Source: Pseudomonas fluorescens | GTDB lineage: Bacteria; Pseudomonadota; Gammaproteobacteria; Pseudomonadales; Pseudomonadaceae | Direction of reading: 5' to 3' | Assembly (NCBI RefSeq): GCF_005938625.1 | Contig: NZ_VCNJ01000040.1 | Coordinates: 1-64,000 of the forward strand | DNA: 64,000 nt | Part shown: positions 18,202 to 26,153 of the stretch, in pieces | Layout: every line of letters starts with the position of its first letter | How positions within the stretch are numbered: position 1 is the first letter of the stretch | The notes under the pieces: generated by a model | Told to the model about the DNA's origin: nothing | Databases searched by the model: none | What the model saw: the letters and a program-made list of their open reading frames with translations, nothing else | Program-made: the position numbers and the translations under genes

Positions 18202-19320
18202 ATGCCTTACCAACCGAATGACCTCTTGAGCCGTCATTTTCAGGAAAGCGGTCCCGACCTCATCAGCCAGGTCGAAGCACAACTCAACCGTGTTTCCCCC
18301 AACAGCCCGAACATTCCCATCTACCGCGACATGATCCTGACCGTGCTGCGCATGGCCCAGGAAGACCACAACCGCTGGAACGCCAAGATCACCCTGCAGG
18401 CCCTGCGCGAACTGGAGCAGGCGTTCAGGGTACTGGAACAATTCAAGGGGCGGCGCAAAGTCACGGTGTTCGGCTCGGCGCGCACGCCGGTTGAACATCC
18501 TTTGTATGCCATGGCCCGAGAGCTCGGCGCGGCGTTGACGCGCTCGGACATGATGGTCATCACCGGTGCCGGGGGCGGCATCATGGCCGCCGCCCATGAA
18601 GGTGCCGGCCGCGATCATAGCCTCGGTTTCAACATCACCCTGCCCTTCGAACAGCATGCCAACCCGACCGTCGACGGTACCGGCAATCTATTGCCGTTCC
18701 ACTTCTTCTTCACGCGAAAGCTGTTCTTTGTCAAAGAGGCTGACGCACTGGTGTTATGCCCGGGCGGGTTCGGCACACTGGATGAAGCATTGGAAGTGCT
18801 GACTTTGATCCAGACCGGCAAAAGTCCATTGGTGCCGGTGGTGCTGCTGGATGCGCCGGGCGGCACATTCTGGCAAGGCGCGATGGACTTCATTCGCCAG
18901 CAACTGGAGGACAACCGCTACATCCTGCCGACTGACATGAAACTGATGCGTCTGGTTTACACCGTTGAGGAAGCGGTGGAACAGATCAATCAGTTCTACA
19001 GCAACTTCCACTCCAGCCGTTGGCTCAAACGTCAGTTCGTGATTCGCATGCATCACAAGCTCAGCGATCAGGCCCTAGGGCACATGCAGGAAGCATTCGC
19101 CGATCTGTGCCTGAGCGACCAGTTTCATCAACACGACTACAGCGGTGAGGAACACGATGAAGCACAGTTCAGCCATCTGGCCCGGCTGGCCTTCGCCTTC
19201 AATGCCCGCACTCACGGGCGCCTGAGGGAGTTGATCGACTACATCAACCTGCCGGAAAACTGGGCTCATTCAAAACCGCAAACAGCGCAACGTTCGCGCG
19301 AACCCTCCAAGGTAATTTGA
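18202..19320 (+). CDS. LOG/TIGR00730-type Rossmann protein, nucleotide-phosphate hydrolase-like
   Basis: A 372-residue cytoplasmic protein. A helical N-terminal region (1-95) precedes a lysine-decarboxylase-like Rossmann domain with the phosphoribohydrolase signature PGGFGTLDE near residues 189-197 and the glycine-rich ITGAGGGIMAAAHEGA near 119-134. Length lies between short LOG proteins (about 190) and PpnN (about 450), suggesting a nucleoside 5'-monophosphate glycosylase-like enzyme. Strong SD (AAGGAG). Its own terminator follows. Confidence 0.75.
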   Translation: MPYQPNDLLSRHFQESGPDLISQVEAQLNRVSPNSPNIPIYRDMILTVLRMAQEDHNRWNAKITLQALRELEQAFRVLEQFKGRRKVTVFGSARTPVEHPLYAMARELGAALTRSDMMVITGAGGGIMAAAHEGAGRDHSLGFNITLPFEQHANPTVDGTGNLLPFHFFFTRKLFFVKEADALVLCPGGFGTLDEALEVLTLIQTGKSPLVPVVLLDAPGGTFWQGAMDFIRQQLEDNRYILPTDMKLMRLVYTVEEAVEQINQFYSNFHSSRWLKRQFVIRMHHKLSDQALGHMQEAFADLCLSDQFHQHDYSGEEHDEAQFSHLARLAFAFNARTHGRLRELIDYINLPENWAHSKPQTAQRSREPSKVI

Positions 19321-19324
19321 GGGC

Positions 19325-19363
19325 AAAAAAAACGGCCCGCTATTTTCATAGCGGGCCGTTTTT
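19325..19363. terminator. Bidirectional terminator between LOG-like gene and recX
   Basis: AACGGCCCGC pairs with GCGGGCCGTT around a 10-nt loop, with an A-run before and a T-run after. Located between convergent genes. Confidence 0.9.
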
Positions 19364-19374
19364 ATTGAATCGAT

Positions 19375-19845
19375 TTAATCGTCCATGCATCTACCGCTGA
19401 ACAAGCGGTTGATCATCTCCATCGAAAACCCCCGATAGGCCAGAAACCGGCCTTGCTTGGCCCGTTCTTTCGCATCAATCGGTAAATGCCCGGAGAACTT
19501 CCTACGCCACGTTTCCTGCAGTTGTTCCTGCCAGCTGATACCGCTTTCGCGCAGGGCAAGCTCGATATCCGCGCGTTGCAAACCGCGCTGGCTCAGCTCC
19601 TCGCGAATCCGTAGAGGGCCGTAGCCGGAACGGGCACGGTAGGAAACAAAGCTTTCAAGGTAACGGGCTTCGGAAAGCAGTCCCTCTTCCGTCAAACGGT
19701 CGAGGGCTGTTTCGATCATCTCCGCCTCAGCGCCGCGTTGACGCAATTTGCGCGTCAACTCGACTCGACCGTGCTCGCGGCGTGCGAGCAGGTCCATGGC
19801 GGTTCGCCGCACCGCGACGAGGGTATCGAGTACGGCGGTGGTCAT
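19375..19845 (-). CDS. recX: RecA modulator RecX
   Basis: A 156-residue helical protein that binds RecA filaments and limits their activity. Three tandem three-helix repeats, including VRRTAMDLLARREHGRVELTRKL at the N-terminus, match the family. It starts 8 bp after the recA stop, so it is expressed by readthrough from recA. Confidence 0.93.
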   Translation of the reverse strand: MTTAVLDTLVAVRRTAMDLLARREHGRVELTRKLRQRGAEAEMIETALDRLTEEGLLSEARYLESFVSYRARSGYGPLRIREELSQRGLQRADIELALRESGISWQEQLQETWRRKFSGHLPIDAKERAKQGRFLAYRGFSMEMINRLFSGRCMDD

Positions 19846-19853
19846 CGCTGTAA

Positions 19854-20909
19854 TCAGATATCAGCGTCGGCCAGGTCGTCTTCAGTCTCTTTGACTGCAG
19901 AGGCCTTGGAGTCGATCACTGTCGGCGTCAGCAGTTTGTCACGCAGTTGTTTCTCGAGCTTCGCAGCGATTTCCGGGTTGTCCGCCAGGAACTTGGCCGA
20001 GTTGGCCTTGCCCTGACCGATCTTGGTGCCTTCGTAGGCATACCAGGCGCCGGATTTCTCGACAAAACCGTGCAGCACACCCAGGTCGATCATCTCGCCA
20101 TTGAGGTAGATGCCTTTGCCGTAAAGAATCTGGAACTCGGCCTGACGGAACGGCGAAGCGACCTTGTTCTTCACAACCTTGACGCGGGTTTCGCTACCGA
20201 CCACTTCGTCGCCTTCTTTCACCGCGCCGGTACGGCGGATGTCGAGACGAACCGAGGCGTAGAACTTCAGCGCGTTACCACCCGTGGTGGTTTCCGGGCT
20301 ACCGAACATCACGCCGATCTTCATACGGATCTGGTTGATGAAGATCACCAGGCAGTTGGCGTTCTTGATGTTACCGGTGATTTTACGCAGCGCCTGGGAC
20401 ATCAGACGGGCTTGTAGGCCCACGTGCATGTCACCCATTTCGCCTTCGATTTCAGCCTTTGGTACCAGTGCAGCCACGGAGTCGACGATGATCACGTCAA
20501 CAGCGTTGGAGCGCACCAGCATGTCGGTGATTTCCAGCGCCTGTTCACCGGTGTCCGGCTGCGACACCAGCAGGTCGTCGACGTTGACGCCCAGTTTGCC
20601 GGCGTACTCAGGGTCGAGAGCGTGTTCGGCGTCGACGAATGCGCAGGTCGCGCCGGCTTTTTGCGCCTGGGCGATCACGGACAAGGTCAGTGTGGTTTTA
20701 CCGGAGGATTCAGGACCGTAGATTTCAACGATACGGCCTTTTGGCAGGCCGCCAATGCCGAGCGCGATGTCCAGACCCAGAGAGCCAGTCGAGATAGCCG
20801 GGATCGCCTGACGGTCTTGATCGCCCATACGCATCACGGCACCCTTGCCGAATTGACGTTCGATCTGACCCAGGGCCGCAGCCAAGGCTTTCTTCTTGTT
20901 GTCGTCCAT
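19854..20909 (-). CDS. recA: Recombinase RecA
   Basis: A 351-residue DNA-dependent ATPase for homologous recombination and SOS coprotease activity. Walker A GPESSGKT is at residues 65-72 and Walker B lies in VIIVDSVAAL. The acidic C-terminus ends EDDLADADI. Start at 20909 (MDDNKKKAL); an alternative start four codons upstream is less typical. The LexA site upstream implies SOS induction. RecA is the likely trigger for the tailocin repressor at 52.9-53.6 kb. Confidence 0.98.
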   Translation of the reverse strand: MDDNKKKALAAALGQIERQFGKGAVMRMGDQDRQAIPAISTGSLGLDIALGIGGLPKGRIVEIYGPESSGKTTLTLSVIAQAQKAGATCAFVDAEHALDPEYAGKLGVNVDDLLVSQPDTGEQALEITDMLVRSNAVDVIIVDSVAALVPKAEIEGEMGDMHVGLQARLMSQALRKITGNIKNANCLVIFINQIRMKIGVMFGSPETTTGGNALKFYASVRLDIRRTGAVKEGDEVVGSETRVKVVKNKVASPFRQAEFQILYGKGIYLNGEMIDLGVLHGFVEKSGAWYAYEGTKIGQGKANSAKFLADNPEIAAKLEKQLRDKLLTPTVIDSKASAVKETEDDLADADI

Positions 20910-20949
20910 TAAAGTCCTCACGTAATCAATAAGGCCTGACGGCCAACAC

Positions 20950-20965
20950 CTGTATAAGTAGCCAG
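20950..20965 (-). promoter_or_regulatory. LexA box of recA
   Basis: CTG-N10-CAG on both strands (minus strand CTGGCTACTTATACAG), 41 bp upstream of the recA start. It matches the gamma-proteobacterial SOS box. Confidence 0.9.
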
Positions 20966-20992
20966 TATTATTCCACAGCGCTCGCGGATCGC

Positions 20993-21493
20993 CTACCCCT
21001 GATTTTCGATTTCTCGTGCCGCTAGTCGCAGGAGCCCCTCTAGCGCGGCCTTCACCGTTTGTCGGCGGACGTCATCGCGGTTGCCGGGGAAGTGCTGAAC
21101 CTCACTGGTGACCGTTTCGCCAACGCCCCAGGCCAGCCACACCGTGCCGACCGGTTTGTTCGGCGAGCCGCCGTCCGGCCCGGCCACACCACTGACGGCT
21201 ACGGCAAATCGCGCCAGGCTTTTGTCCTGGGCGCCACGCACCATCGCTTCAACCACCTCGCGACTGACCGCGCCCACCGTTTCGAACAACTCGGTCGGTA
21301 CATTCAGTTGCTGGGTTTTCTGCCGGTTGGAGTAGGTCACATAACCGGCCTCGAACCACGCCGAACTGCCCGGGATCCGGGTGATCGCTTCTGCGATGCC
21401 GCCACCGGTACAGGACTCGGCGGTGGTGACGTGGGCATTGAGCAGTTGCAGACGTCGGCCAAGGTCGGCGGCCAGTTGAGTGATCTCTTTCAC
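20993..21493 (-). CDS. pncC: CinA C-terminal nicotinamide-nucleotide amidase
   Basis: A 166-residue stand-alone CinA C-terminal domain that deamidates nicotinamide mononucleotide to the acid form. Hallmarks are TAESCTGGGIAEAIT near residues 23-37 and GVAGPDGGSPNKPVGTV near 103-119. I choose the GTG at 21493, preceded by CGGAG 8 bp upstream; the longer frame from 21532 begins with unrelated residues. It lies 67 bp after the spanin gene on the same strand and ahead of recA, so it marks the core/tailocin junction. Confidence 0.88.
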   Translation of the reverse strand: MKEITQLAADLGRRLQLLNAHVTTAESCTGGGIAEAITRIPGSSAWFEAGYVTYSNRQKTQQLNVPTELFETVGAVSREVVEAMVRGAQDKSLARFAVAVSGVAGPDGGSPNKPVGTVWLAWGVGETVTSEVQHFPGNRDDVRRQTVKAALEGLLRLAAREIENQG

Positions 21494-21560
21494 GGCGTGC
21501 TCCGGATCGTGTGGAATGCCTCCACCGTACACGACCCGGTTGCGCTTTCAATACACAGAC

Positions 21561-22079
21561 TCATTCAAAATGTTCGGGTGCGAGCGCTCTGACATACGCC
21601 TGACACGCCTGCAAGGCGATCAGTCCACGGTCGCCGGTGTCGGTGATGGCGACAATTCGTTGAGCATGCGCCGGGTCAAGTCGGGCGCGTACGGTTGCAT
21701 GATCCACGCTGCCGGCGCCGGCGGTGGCTGACACGTTGCAGCCTGGGGCAGTGTCGCTGGCGTCGAGAAGGACTGACAGGCGCACATCAGCAGTGGCAAG
21801 ACGATCGCGCAAGCGATCCTGATCACGTTGGGCATCGCTCAGCGCTCGATAATGGGTTTGTTCACTGGCGGCGAGTCGTTGCTCCAGCGCCAGGCGTTTA
21901 TCCTGCTCAACCTGCTGCGCTGCGGCAGCAGCAACATTCTGTTGATTGAGGACTTCGGCGTTTAACCGTGCCTGCTCCGCCAATTGCCGGCCGTAGCGCC
22001 ACTCCTGAAACTGCCAGGCTGCGGCAAAAGCAGCAGCGGCCAGCAACACAACGCCAATCATTCGCCAGTGGATTGGCAT
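21561..22079 (-). CDS. Rz-like inner-membrane spanin subunit (tailocin lysis)
   Basis: A 172-residue protein with one N-terminal transmembrane helix (about 7-23) and a long periplasmic coiled coil rich in Ala, Gln and Arg (about 30-105), the architecture of phage Rz i-spanins (DUF2514-like). It works with Rz1 to fuse inner and outer membranes in the last lysis step. It overlaps the endolysin end by 22 bp and contains the complete Rz1 frame. Last gene of the tailocin locus. Confidence 0.82.
   Translation of the reverse strand: MPIHWRMIGVVLLAAAAFAAAWQFQEWRYGRQLAEQARLNAEVLNQQNVAAAAAQQVEQDKRLALEQRLAASEQTHYRALSDAQRDQDRLRDRLATADVRLSVLLDASDTAPGCNVSATAGAGSVDHATVRARLDPAHAQRIVAITDTGDRGLIALQACQAYVRALAPEHFE
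21620..21835 (-). CDS. Rz1-like outer-membrane spanin lipoprotein, nested in Rz
   Basis: A 71-residue protein encoded entirely inside the Rz gene in another frame, as in many phages. It has a signal-like start (MPNVIRIACAIVLPLLMCAC) with lipidation Cys at 18 or 20, then a Pro/Ala-rich mature part. The lipobox is not canonical, but the nested location and proline content are those of an o-spanin. Confidence 0.75.
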   Translation of the reverse strand: MPNVIRIACAIVLPLLMCACQSFSTPATLPQAATCQPPPAPAAWIMQPYAPDLTRRMLNELSPSPTPATVD

Positions 22080-22624
22080 AGCACCGCCCTCGCCCGTGCC
22101 CAGATTTCCAGACGATCCTGCAAGCCGTTCAACCCGCCGTTGATGCGCCGGGTGATGGTGTTGAACTGGTCGCGATCGGCCAGTTCGTTCAAGCCGTTCT
22201 GTTCCCAGAACCAAGCGGCAGACTCAGCGGCCCATTGCGGTTGTTCGAGCAGCTCGGGCAACGACAGCAGACGCTCATCGCCGAACAGACCGAGGCTGCA
22301 CTGACGGTAATTCGAACGGCCGGTAATCTGAATCAACCCGCGCCCCCGATACTTTTGTCCGTCGCCGTCAGCCTCAGGTGTGTTACCCAGACGTAAGGCC
22401 AACGTGCCGGTGTCGTATTTGCTCAGGTATTGGTTGTTGCCCAGTTCACGCACATAGCGCAATTGACCCGACTCGTGCCCGACTTGCGCGAGGAACGCCG
22501 CGATACGTTTAGGCGTGTTGATATGGCGGCGAACCATGGCGCTATTGAGCGCAGAAACAAAAACGCCCGCTTGGCTGCGGGCGTTGGGCATGATGTCGAT
22601 AAGGTCTTTTTCAGTAATTTGCAT
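22058..22624 (-). CDS. Glycoside hydrolase family 19 endolysin
   Basis: A 188-residue muramidase or chitinase-fold endolysin that cuts peptidoglycan during release of tailocins. GH19 features include the catalytic Glu in AQVGHESGQL (about residue 51) and the GRGLIQITGRSNY motif near 92-104. No signal peptide, so it depends on the holin. SD GGAGG. Corresponds in position to the lytic enzyme after gene D in R-pyocin loci, but here it sits after the second tail. Confidence 0.9.
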   Translation of the reverse strand: MQITEKDLIDIMPNARSQAGVFVSALNSAMVRRHINTPKRIAAFLAQVGHESGQLRYVRELGNNQYLSKYDTGTLALRLGNTPEADGDGQKYRGRGLIQITGRSNYRQCSLGLFGDERLLSLPELLEQPQWAAESAAWFWEQNGLNELADRDQFNTITRRINGGLNGLQDRLEIWARARAVLCQSTGE

Positions 22625-22660
22625 AATGCTTGATCCTCCCTGGATATTGCCCTGATTGAA

Positions 22661-22873
22661 TCATGGTTGACGGCCAATACCTGCCAGCCATTTATTTGCC
22701 AGAGTTTTCAGGGTGCCCGCTGCCGCCTCAGGTGTTTCGTCCAATGGCAGCACTTGCCCGCCCGATGACAGCCAGGCCTGATACTCAGTCCAGTCGCGAT
22801 TGGTCGGATCCTGGGGGATGAATGCTGAATCCTCCATGCGCAATACGCCGCACGCCGTCAATTGGTATGTCAT
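22661..22873 (-). CDS. Small protein paired with fibre 4
   Basis: A 70-residue soluble protein starting MTYQLTACGVLRMEDSAF, with a good SD (AGGAG). It lies 9 bp after fibre 4, in the place occupied by the assembly chaperone after fibres 1-3. The WTEYQAWLSSGG segment resembles short tail-assembly proteins. Function unproven; a fibre-specific chaperone is likely. Confidence 0.65.
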   Translation of the reverse strand: MTYQLTACGVLRMEDSAFIPQDPTNRDWTEYQAWLSSGGQVLPLDETPEAAAGTLKTLANKWLAGIGRQP

Positions 22874-22882
22874 GTGTCACTC

Positions 22883-24085
22883 CTAGATTTCAGCGTCCGC
22901 TGTCCATTCAATCTGCAACCCGTTACCGGGCGCGCTGTTGGGTGATGTCACCGTGCTAAGCGCGAAAGTACGCTGCGTCACACCGTGCACGAACGTCCCC
23001 GTACAGGCTGTTTGTACCGTGTAGTTCCAGACCTGATTACCTGTATTTGCAGGGCAATACAGCACGACGGTAGGTTGCACTCGCTTCAGTATTTGCATGT
23101 GGATGGCCAAGCCATATTGGCCAGCGTTGGCACCTGCCGATTGACTGAACGAAAGAACGCACGTACTGACGCCATTGTTCGCCTGAATCGGTAAACGGTT
23201 GGCGAAAGACTTCTCAAAGTATCGCTGACACAACATCAACTCTTCAGCGACCGGACGGTATTCGAAAGGCGTGGAAACCGGTCCTTCCTCCAACTGGAGT
23301 TGCGCCAGATCAACCGTCTGCACAACGTTGAGTGGCAGGTCGAACGCCAGTCTCAGGTGGTCGTTCGTGCCCAGCATTTTCCCCGCAATGGACGGTACTT
23401 GAAATGTCGCGGTGTATTTTGTCCAAGCCGTATTCAACTGGAAGACGTCCACCGTTTTTATTACGGATTCCGAACCGCTGACGCCAAACAACTGCCCCAC
23501 GGTCACTTTCAGCGCGCGCGGCGCATCGGATCTTGCCCAGAACGTGACGGTGGCGGTCTTCCCGGCCAGGGTTCGCACCGACTCAATGGCCTGGGAGATT
23601 TTGTGCTCCGTTGCACCAATTCCTGCCGTGGTTTGCTGCCAACGCAGGAAATACGCCGGCTCACCGGCCACCTCGGTTTGCCCCGGGGTGAAGCTTTGCC
23701 GGCTGATACCCACAGCTGCATTACCGTTCCAGTCACAGCGAAAACGGTCGGCTACATAACCACCGACGTTCGGTGCCTGATTGGTGATCCCGCGTTGCCA
23801 GATATCGAATCCGCCATTGATCAACAGATTCTTGCGGTACACCTGCACCGGGAATTGCTGCAAGGGGTCGGGTTTCGACAACAGCCGAATCGCCTGCGCG
23901 AGTTGATTGGTTTGCTCTTCGTCCGGGGTCAATCCTGCGGCTTTAATTGCGCTGAGAATTTCTTCGGTAACGCTGTTACCCCAACTGGCCGGGATTAATG
24001 AACCGGGCTTTCCAGCAATCGGGTCTTCATCGACAAACTTGCCGTTCTCCAGGCCGGAGCCGGGAACGCTTTTTGGATAGTCCAT
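22883..24085 (-). CDS. Tail fibre 4 of tailocin cassette 2
   Basis: A 400-residue fibre. Residues of about 1-65 are the anchor module shared with the three other fibres (MDYPKSVP...GSLIPASWGNSVTEEIL). After residue 75 it differs completely: NLLINGGFDIWQRG at about 86-99 and a beta-rich stretch to about 280 resemble carbohydrate-binding jelly-roll folds found in phage tail proteins. The C-terminus is a separate beta domain with no collar motif. Probably a distinct receptor-binding tip. Confidence 0.82.
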   Translation of the reverse strand: MDYPKSVPGSGLENGKFVDEDPIAGKPGSLIPASWGNSVTEEILSAIKAAGLTPDEEQTNQLAQAIRLLSKPDPLQQFPVQVYRKNLLINGGFDIWQRGITNQAPNVGGYVADRFRCDWNGNAAVGISRQSFTPGQTEVAGEPAYFLRWQQTTAGIGATEHKISQAIESVRTLAGKTATVTFWARSDAPRALKVTVGQLFGVSGSESVIKTVDVFQLNTAWTKYTATFQVPSIAGKMLGTNDHLRLAFDLPLNVVQTVDLAQLQLEEGPVSTPFEYRPVAEELMLCQRYFEKSFANRLPIQANNGVSTCVLSFSQSAGANAGQYGLAIHMQILKRVQPTVVLYCPANTGNQVWNYTVQTACTGTFVHGVTQRTFALSTVTSPNSAPGNGLQIEWTADAEI

Positions 24086-24094
24086 GTTGATTCC

Positions 24095-24535
24095 TCAGCC
24101 GTTTGCCCGCAGCAGGCCTTCCAGCCAATCGGGCTCGACCGGACGCGACAGTGCGTTTGGAAAGTCCGGATCATTTGGCCACTCACGCAGAGCTTGCCGG
24201 TAAGCCAGCAACTGCTTGAACTCTTCGGCGCGCAGGGTCGTGCCGCCGCCAACTTCAAGCTCTTCAGCGTCGCGGAACACCAACCACTGGGTGTTTTGAA
24301 GCACCTGGTTGCGCCATGCACGCTCATGACTGGCAAGCGCAATCGGCGAAATAAGCGGATCGGTCAGTACAGGCTGGCCAGAGTGACTGGCGCTGATGAC
24401 TTTGCCGCTTGCCTGCCCGGCAAACAGCTCGGCGTATTGCGCCTGGGTGATTTCCACCGCCCCGTCAGGCACTTCGGGAAGTGCGCTGTCGACTCGATCA
24501 AAGCCCAGGCTTTGCGCATAGAAATAAATCGTCAT
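24095..24535 (-). CDS. Tail fibre assembly chaperone paired with fibre 3
   Basis: A 146-residue protein of the caudoviral tail-fibre-assembly type: N-terminal beta region (MTIYFYAQSLGFDRVDSALP), the pattern PDGAVEITQAQYAEL, and the C-terminal helix with WRNQVLQNTQWLVFRD and YRQALREWP. The ATG is 3 bp beyond the stop of fibre 3, so translation is coupled. Closely related in layout to the chaperone of fibre 1. Confidence 0.85.
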   Translation of the reverse strand: MTIYFYAQSLGFDRVDSALPEVPDGAVEITQAQYAELFAGQASGKVISASHSGQPVLTDPLISPIALASHERAWRNQVLQNTQWLVFRDAEELEVGGGTTLRAEEFKQLLAYRQALREWPNDPDFPNALSRPVEPDWLEGLLRANG

Positions 24536-24537
24536 GA

Positions 24538-25458
24538 TCAATACCCCCAAACCAGAACGCGACCCGAAATCCCCGGCTCAGCCTTTACACTTCCAGCCAG
24601 CACATTTCGGACCCGCGCAACCACTGTCGTTGTCGTGGAGTTCGCGCCGTCAAATGCCCAAACGGTTACGTTGGAGCTACTCCAACCTGCCGGATAGCCT
24701 TCATTGGCAACACCTCCGAGGACAGCATTGGGAAACCTGATCGGCAGCGACACCGTCATGTTGCCATTCGCATCGGAGCCCCCCGTTACCCACTGCACGA
24801 TCAAACCGCTGGGCAACTTTTGATATCCCGATGTGGCGAACTGCGCGGCATAATTGGCTGAATACTTCAGCGCAGCGGTGCCATACACCACCCACACTCC
24901 AGACTCCCTGACGAAGTTCGCACTCTCCCCATTGGTCATCACGATCGACGCCAGATAAGCCCCTTGCGGACTGATCTGCGCACCGGTTTTACTGGCCACC
25001 GTGACGGGCGCACTATTACGGCAATGCAAGCTGATCGTGGCGCCGCTCGGCACCGCAGCGGCATCCGGAAGCGTCACGGTATACGCCGCGTTACCGCCCA
25101 GCCCAATCGAGCAGCCAACATCGGTCTGGGTCAATTGGGTGGCGGCGGATATTCCGCGAGCACTGGCATAACTGCCCAGCGCCCGTTGCACAAACTCGGA
25201 CGTTGCTGCCGAGCGTCCGCCATCAAACTGCGGCGCCGTCGTGAACAATGTCGGGCTGCGCAAAGCCGCCAACAACTGATTGTTCGACGACTCATTCGGC
25301 GTCAGGCCGGCCGCCTGAACGACGTTAAGAATTTCTTGCGTGACGCTGTTGCCCCACGTCGCCGGGATCAGCGAACCGGGTTTACCGGCGATCGGGTCTT
25401 CGTCGACAAACTGGCCATTGACCAACCCGACACTGGGCACACTCTTGGGATAGTCCAA
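24538..25458 (-). CDS. Tail fibre 3 of tailocin cassette 2 (TTG start)
   Basis: A 306-residue fibre. The shared anchor module covers about 1-65, then comes a shaft region and a C-terminal domain with YQKLPSGLIVQWVTGG and a closing VLVWGY, typical of phage gp53-like fibre tips. The start codon is TTG after an AAGGAG site 6 bp upstream, while the other three fibres use ATG. The frame fits the shared N-terminus exactly, so TTG is the true start. Confidence 0.85.
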   Translation of the reverse strand: MDYPKSVPSVGLVNGQFVDEDPIAGKPGSLIPATWGNSVTQEILNVVQAAGLTPNESSNNQLLAALRSPTLFTTAPQFDGGRSAATSEFVQRALGSYASARGISAATQLTQTDVGCSIGLGGNAAYTVTLPDAAAVPSGATISLHCRNSAPVTVASKTGAQISPQGAYLASIVMTNGESANFVRESGVWVVYGTAALKYSANYAAQFATSGYQKLPSGLIVQWVTGGSDANGNMTVSLPIRFPNAVLGGVANEGYPAGWSSSNVTVWAFDGANSTTTTVVARVRNVLAGSVKAEPGISGRVLVWGY

Positions 25459-25579
25459 GGTTTATCTCCTTAATCTGAAAATACATTGGGCGCAGGCCTC
25501 AGCCGCTTGAAGCGGCTAGCCACACCGAGGCCGAAGACCGGGAAACGGTCAAAGGAACAAACGTTTCCTTGTGCAGATA

Positions 25580-26146
25580 TCAATCGGTCACGACAGCGCC
25601 GGGAATTGCCGGCCAAGTGACGGCCTCGGGAAAGCCGCCCTGCTTTTCAATGCGGTTCAGCTCTACGCTGTAGAGCTTCCATTCCATCAGCAAAAGCTGT
25701 TCATCATGGCTGGCATCGCCGATGTCTTCGGCGTACTGCAGGGGCGCGATTCTCAGCACGGCATCGCGAAGCAACGCATCACGTTTAGCGAGAATGACGC
25801 GTTTGCGATCCGCCAGTTGCGCGATGTCATCGACCCGCCAGGCGTGATCCACCCAGATGTGAAAGCCACCCGGCCAAGGCAACCGGGTGAAGCCCTCCGG
25901 CAATTCGCCAAGCGCGTTCCAGGTTTCCCGAATGCCTGTGTCAGTGCGATAGACATCCCCACGACAATCGATCTGCTGTTGCAACGAACCCTTGTCATAG
26001 GCCCAGGCAAACCCCTCAGGCGCTGGGGAGAGTTCGATGCTCAGCGTCACCGCATTGCTTGGCAGTTGCAGACCGATCCCGGGCACCAGCGGAAACTCGA
26101 CAGGCCCGGTCAATGCACCGCTGTCATCTATCAGATAATTGAACAT
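25580..26146 (-). CDS. Tail fibre assembly protein paired with fibre 2
   Basis: A 188-residue protein that follows fibre 2 by 7 bp (SD GAGGTG, ATG at 26146). The N-terminal MFNYLIDDSGALTGPVEFP and central WNALGELPEGFTRLPWPGG strands followed by a C-terminal helix (QLADRKRVILAKRDALL) match caudoviral tail-assembly proteins, but the sequence is unlike the chaperones of fibres 1 and 3. It probably folds only its cognate fibre. A 120-bp gap to fibre 3 holds no gene. Confidence 0.78.
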   Translation of the reverse strand: MFNYLIDDSGALTGPVEFPLVPGIGLQLPSNAVTLSIELSPAPEGFAWAYDKGSLQQQIDCRGDVYRTDTGIRETWNALGELPEGFTRLPWPGGFHIWVDHAWRVDDIAQLADRKRVILAKRDALLRDAVLRIAPLQYAEDIGDASHDEQLLLMEWKLYSVELNRIEKQGGFPEAVTWPAIPGAVVTD

Positions 26147-26153
26147 GTGCACC

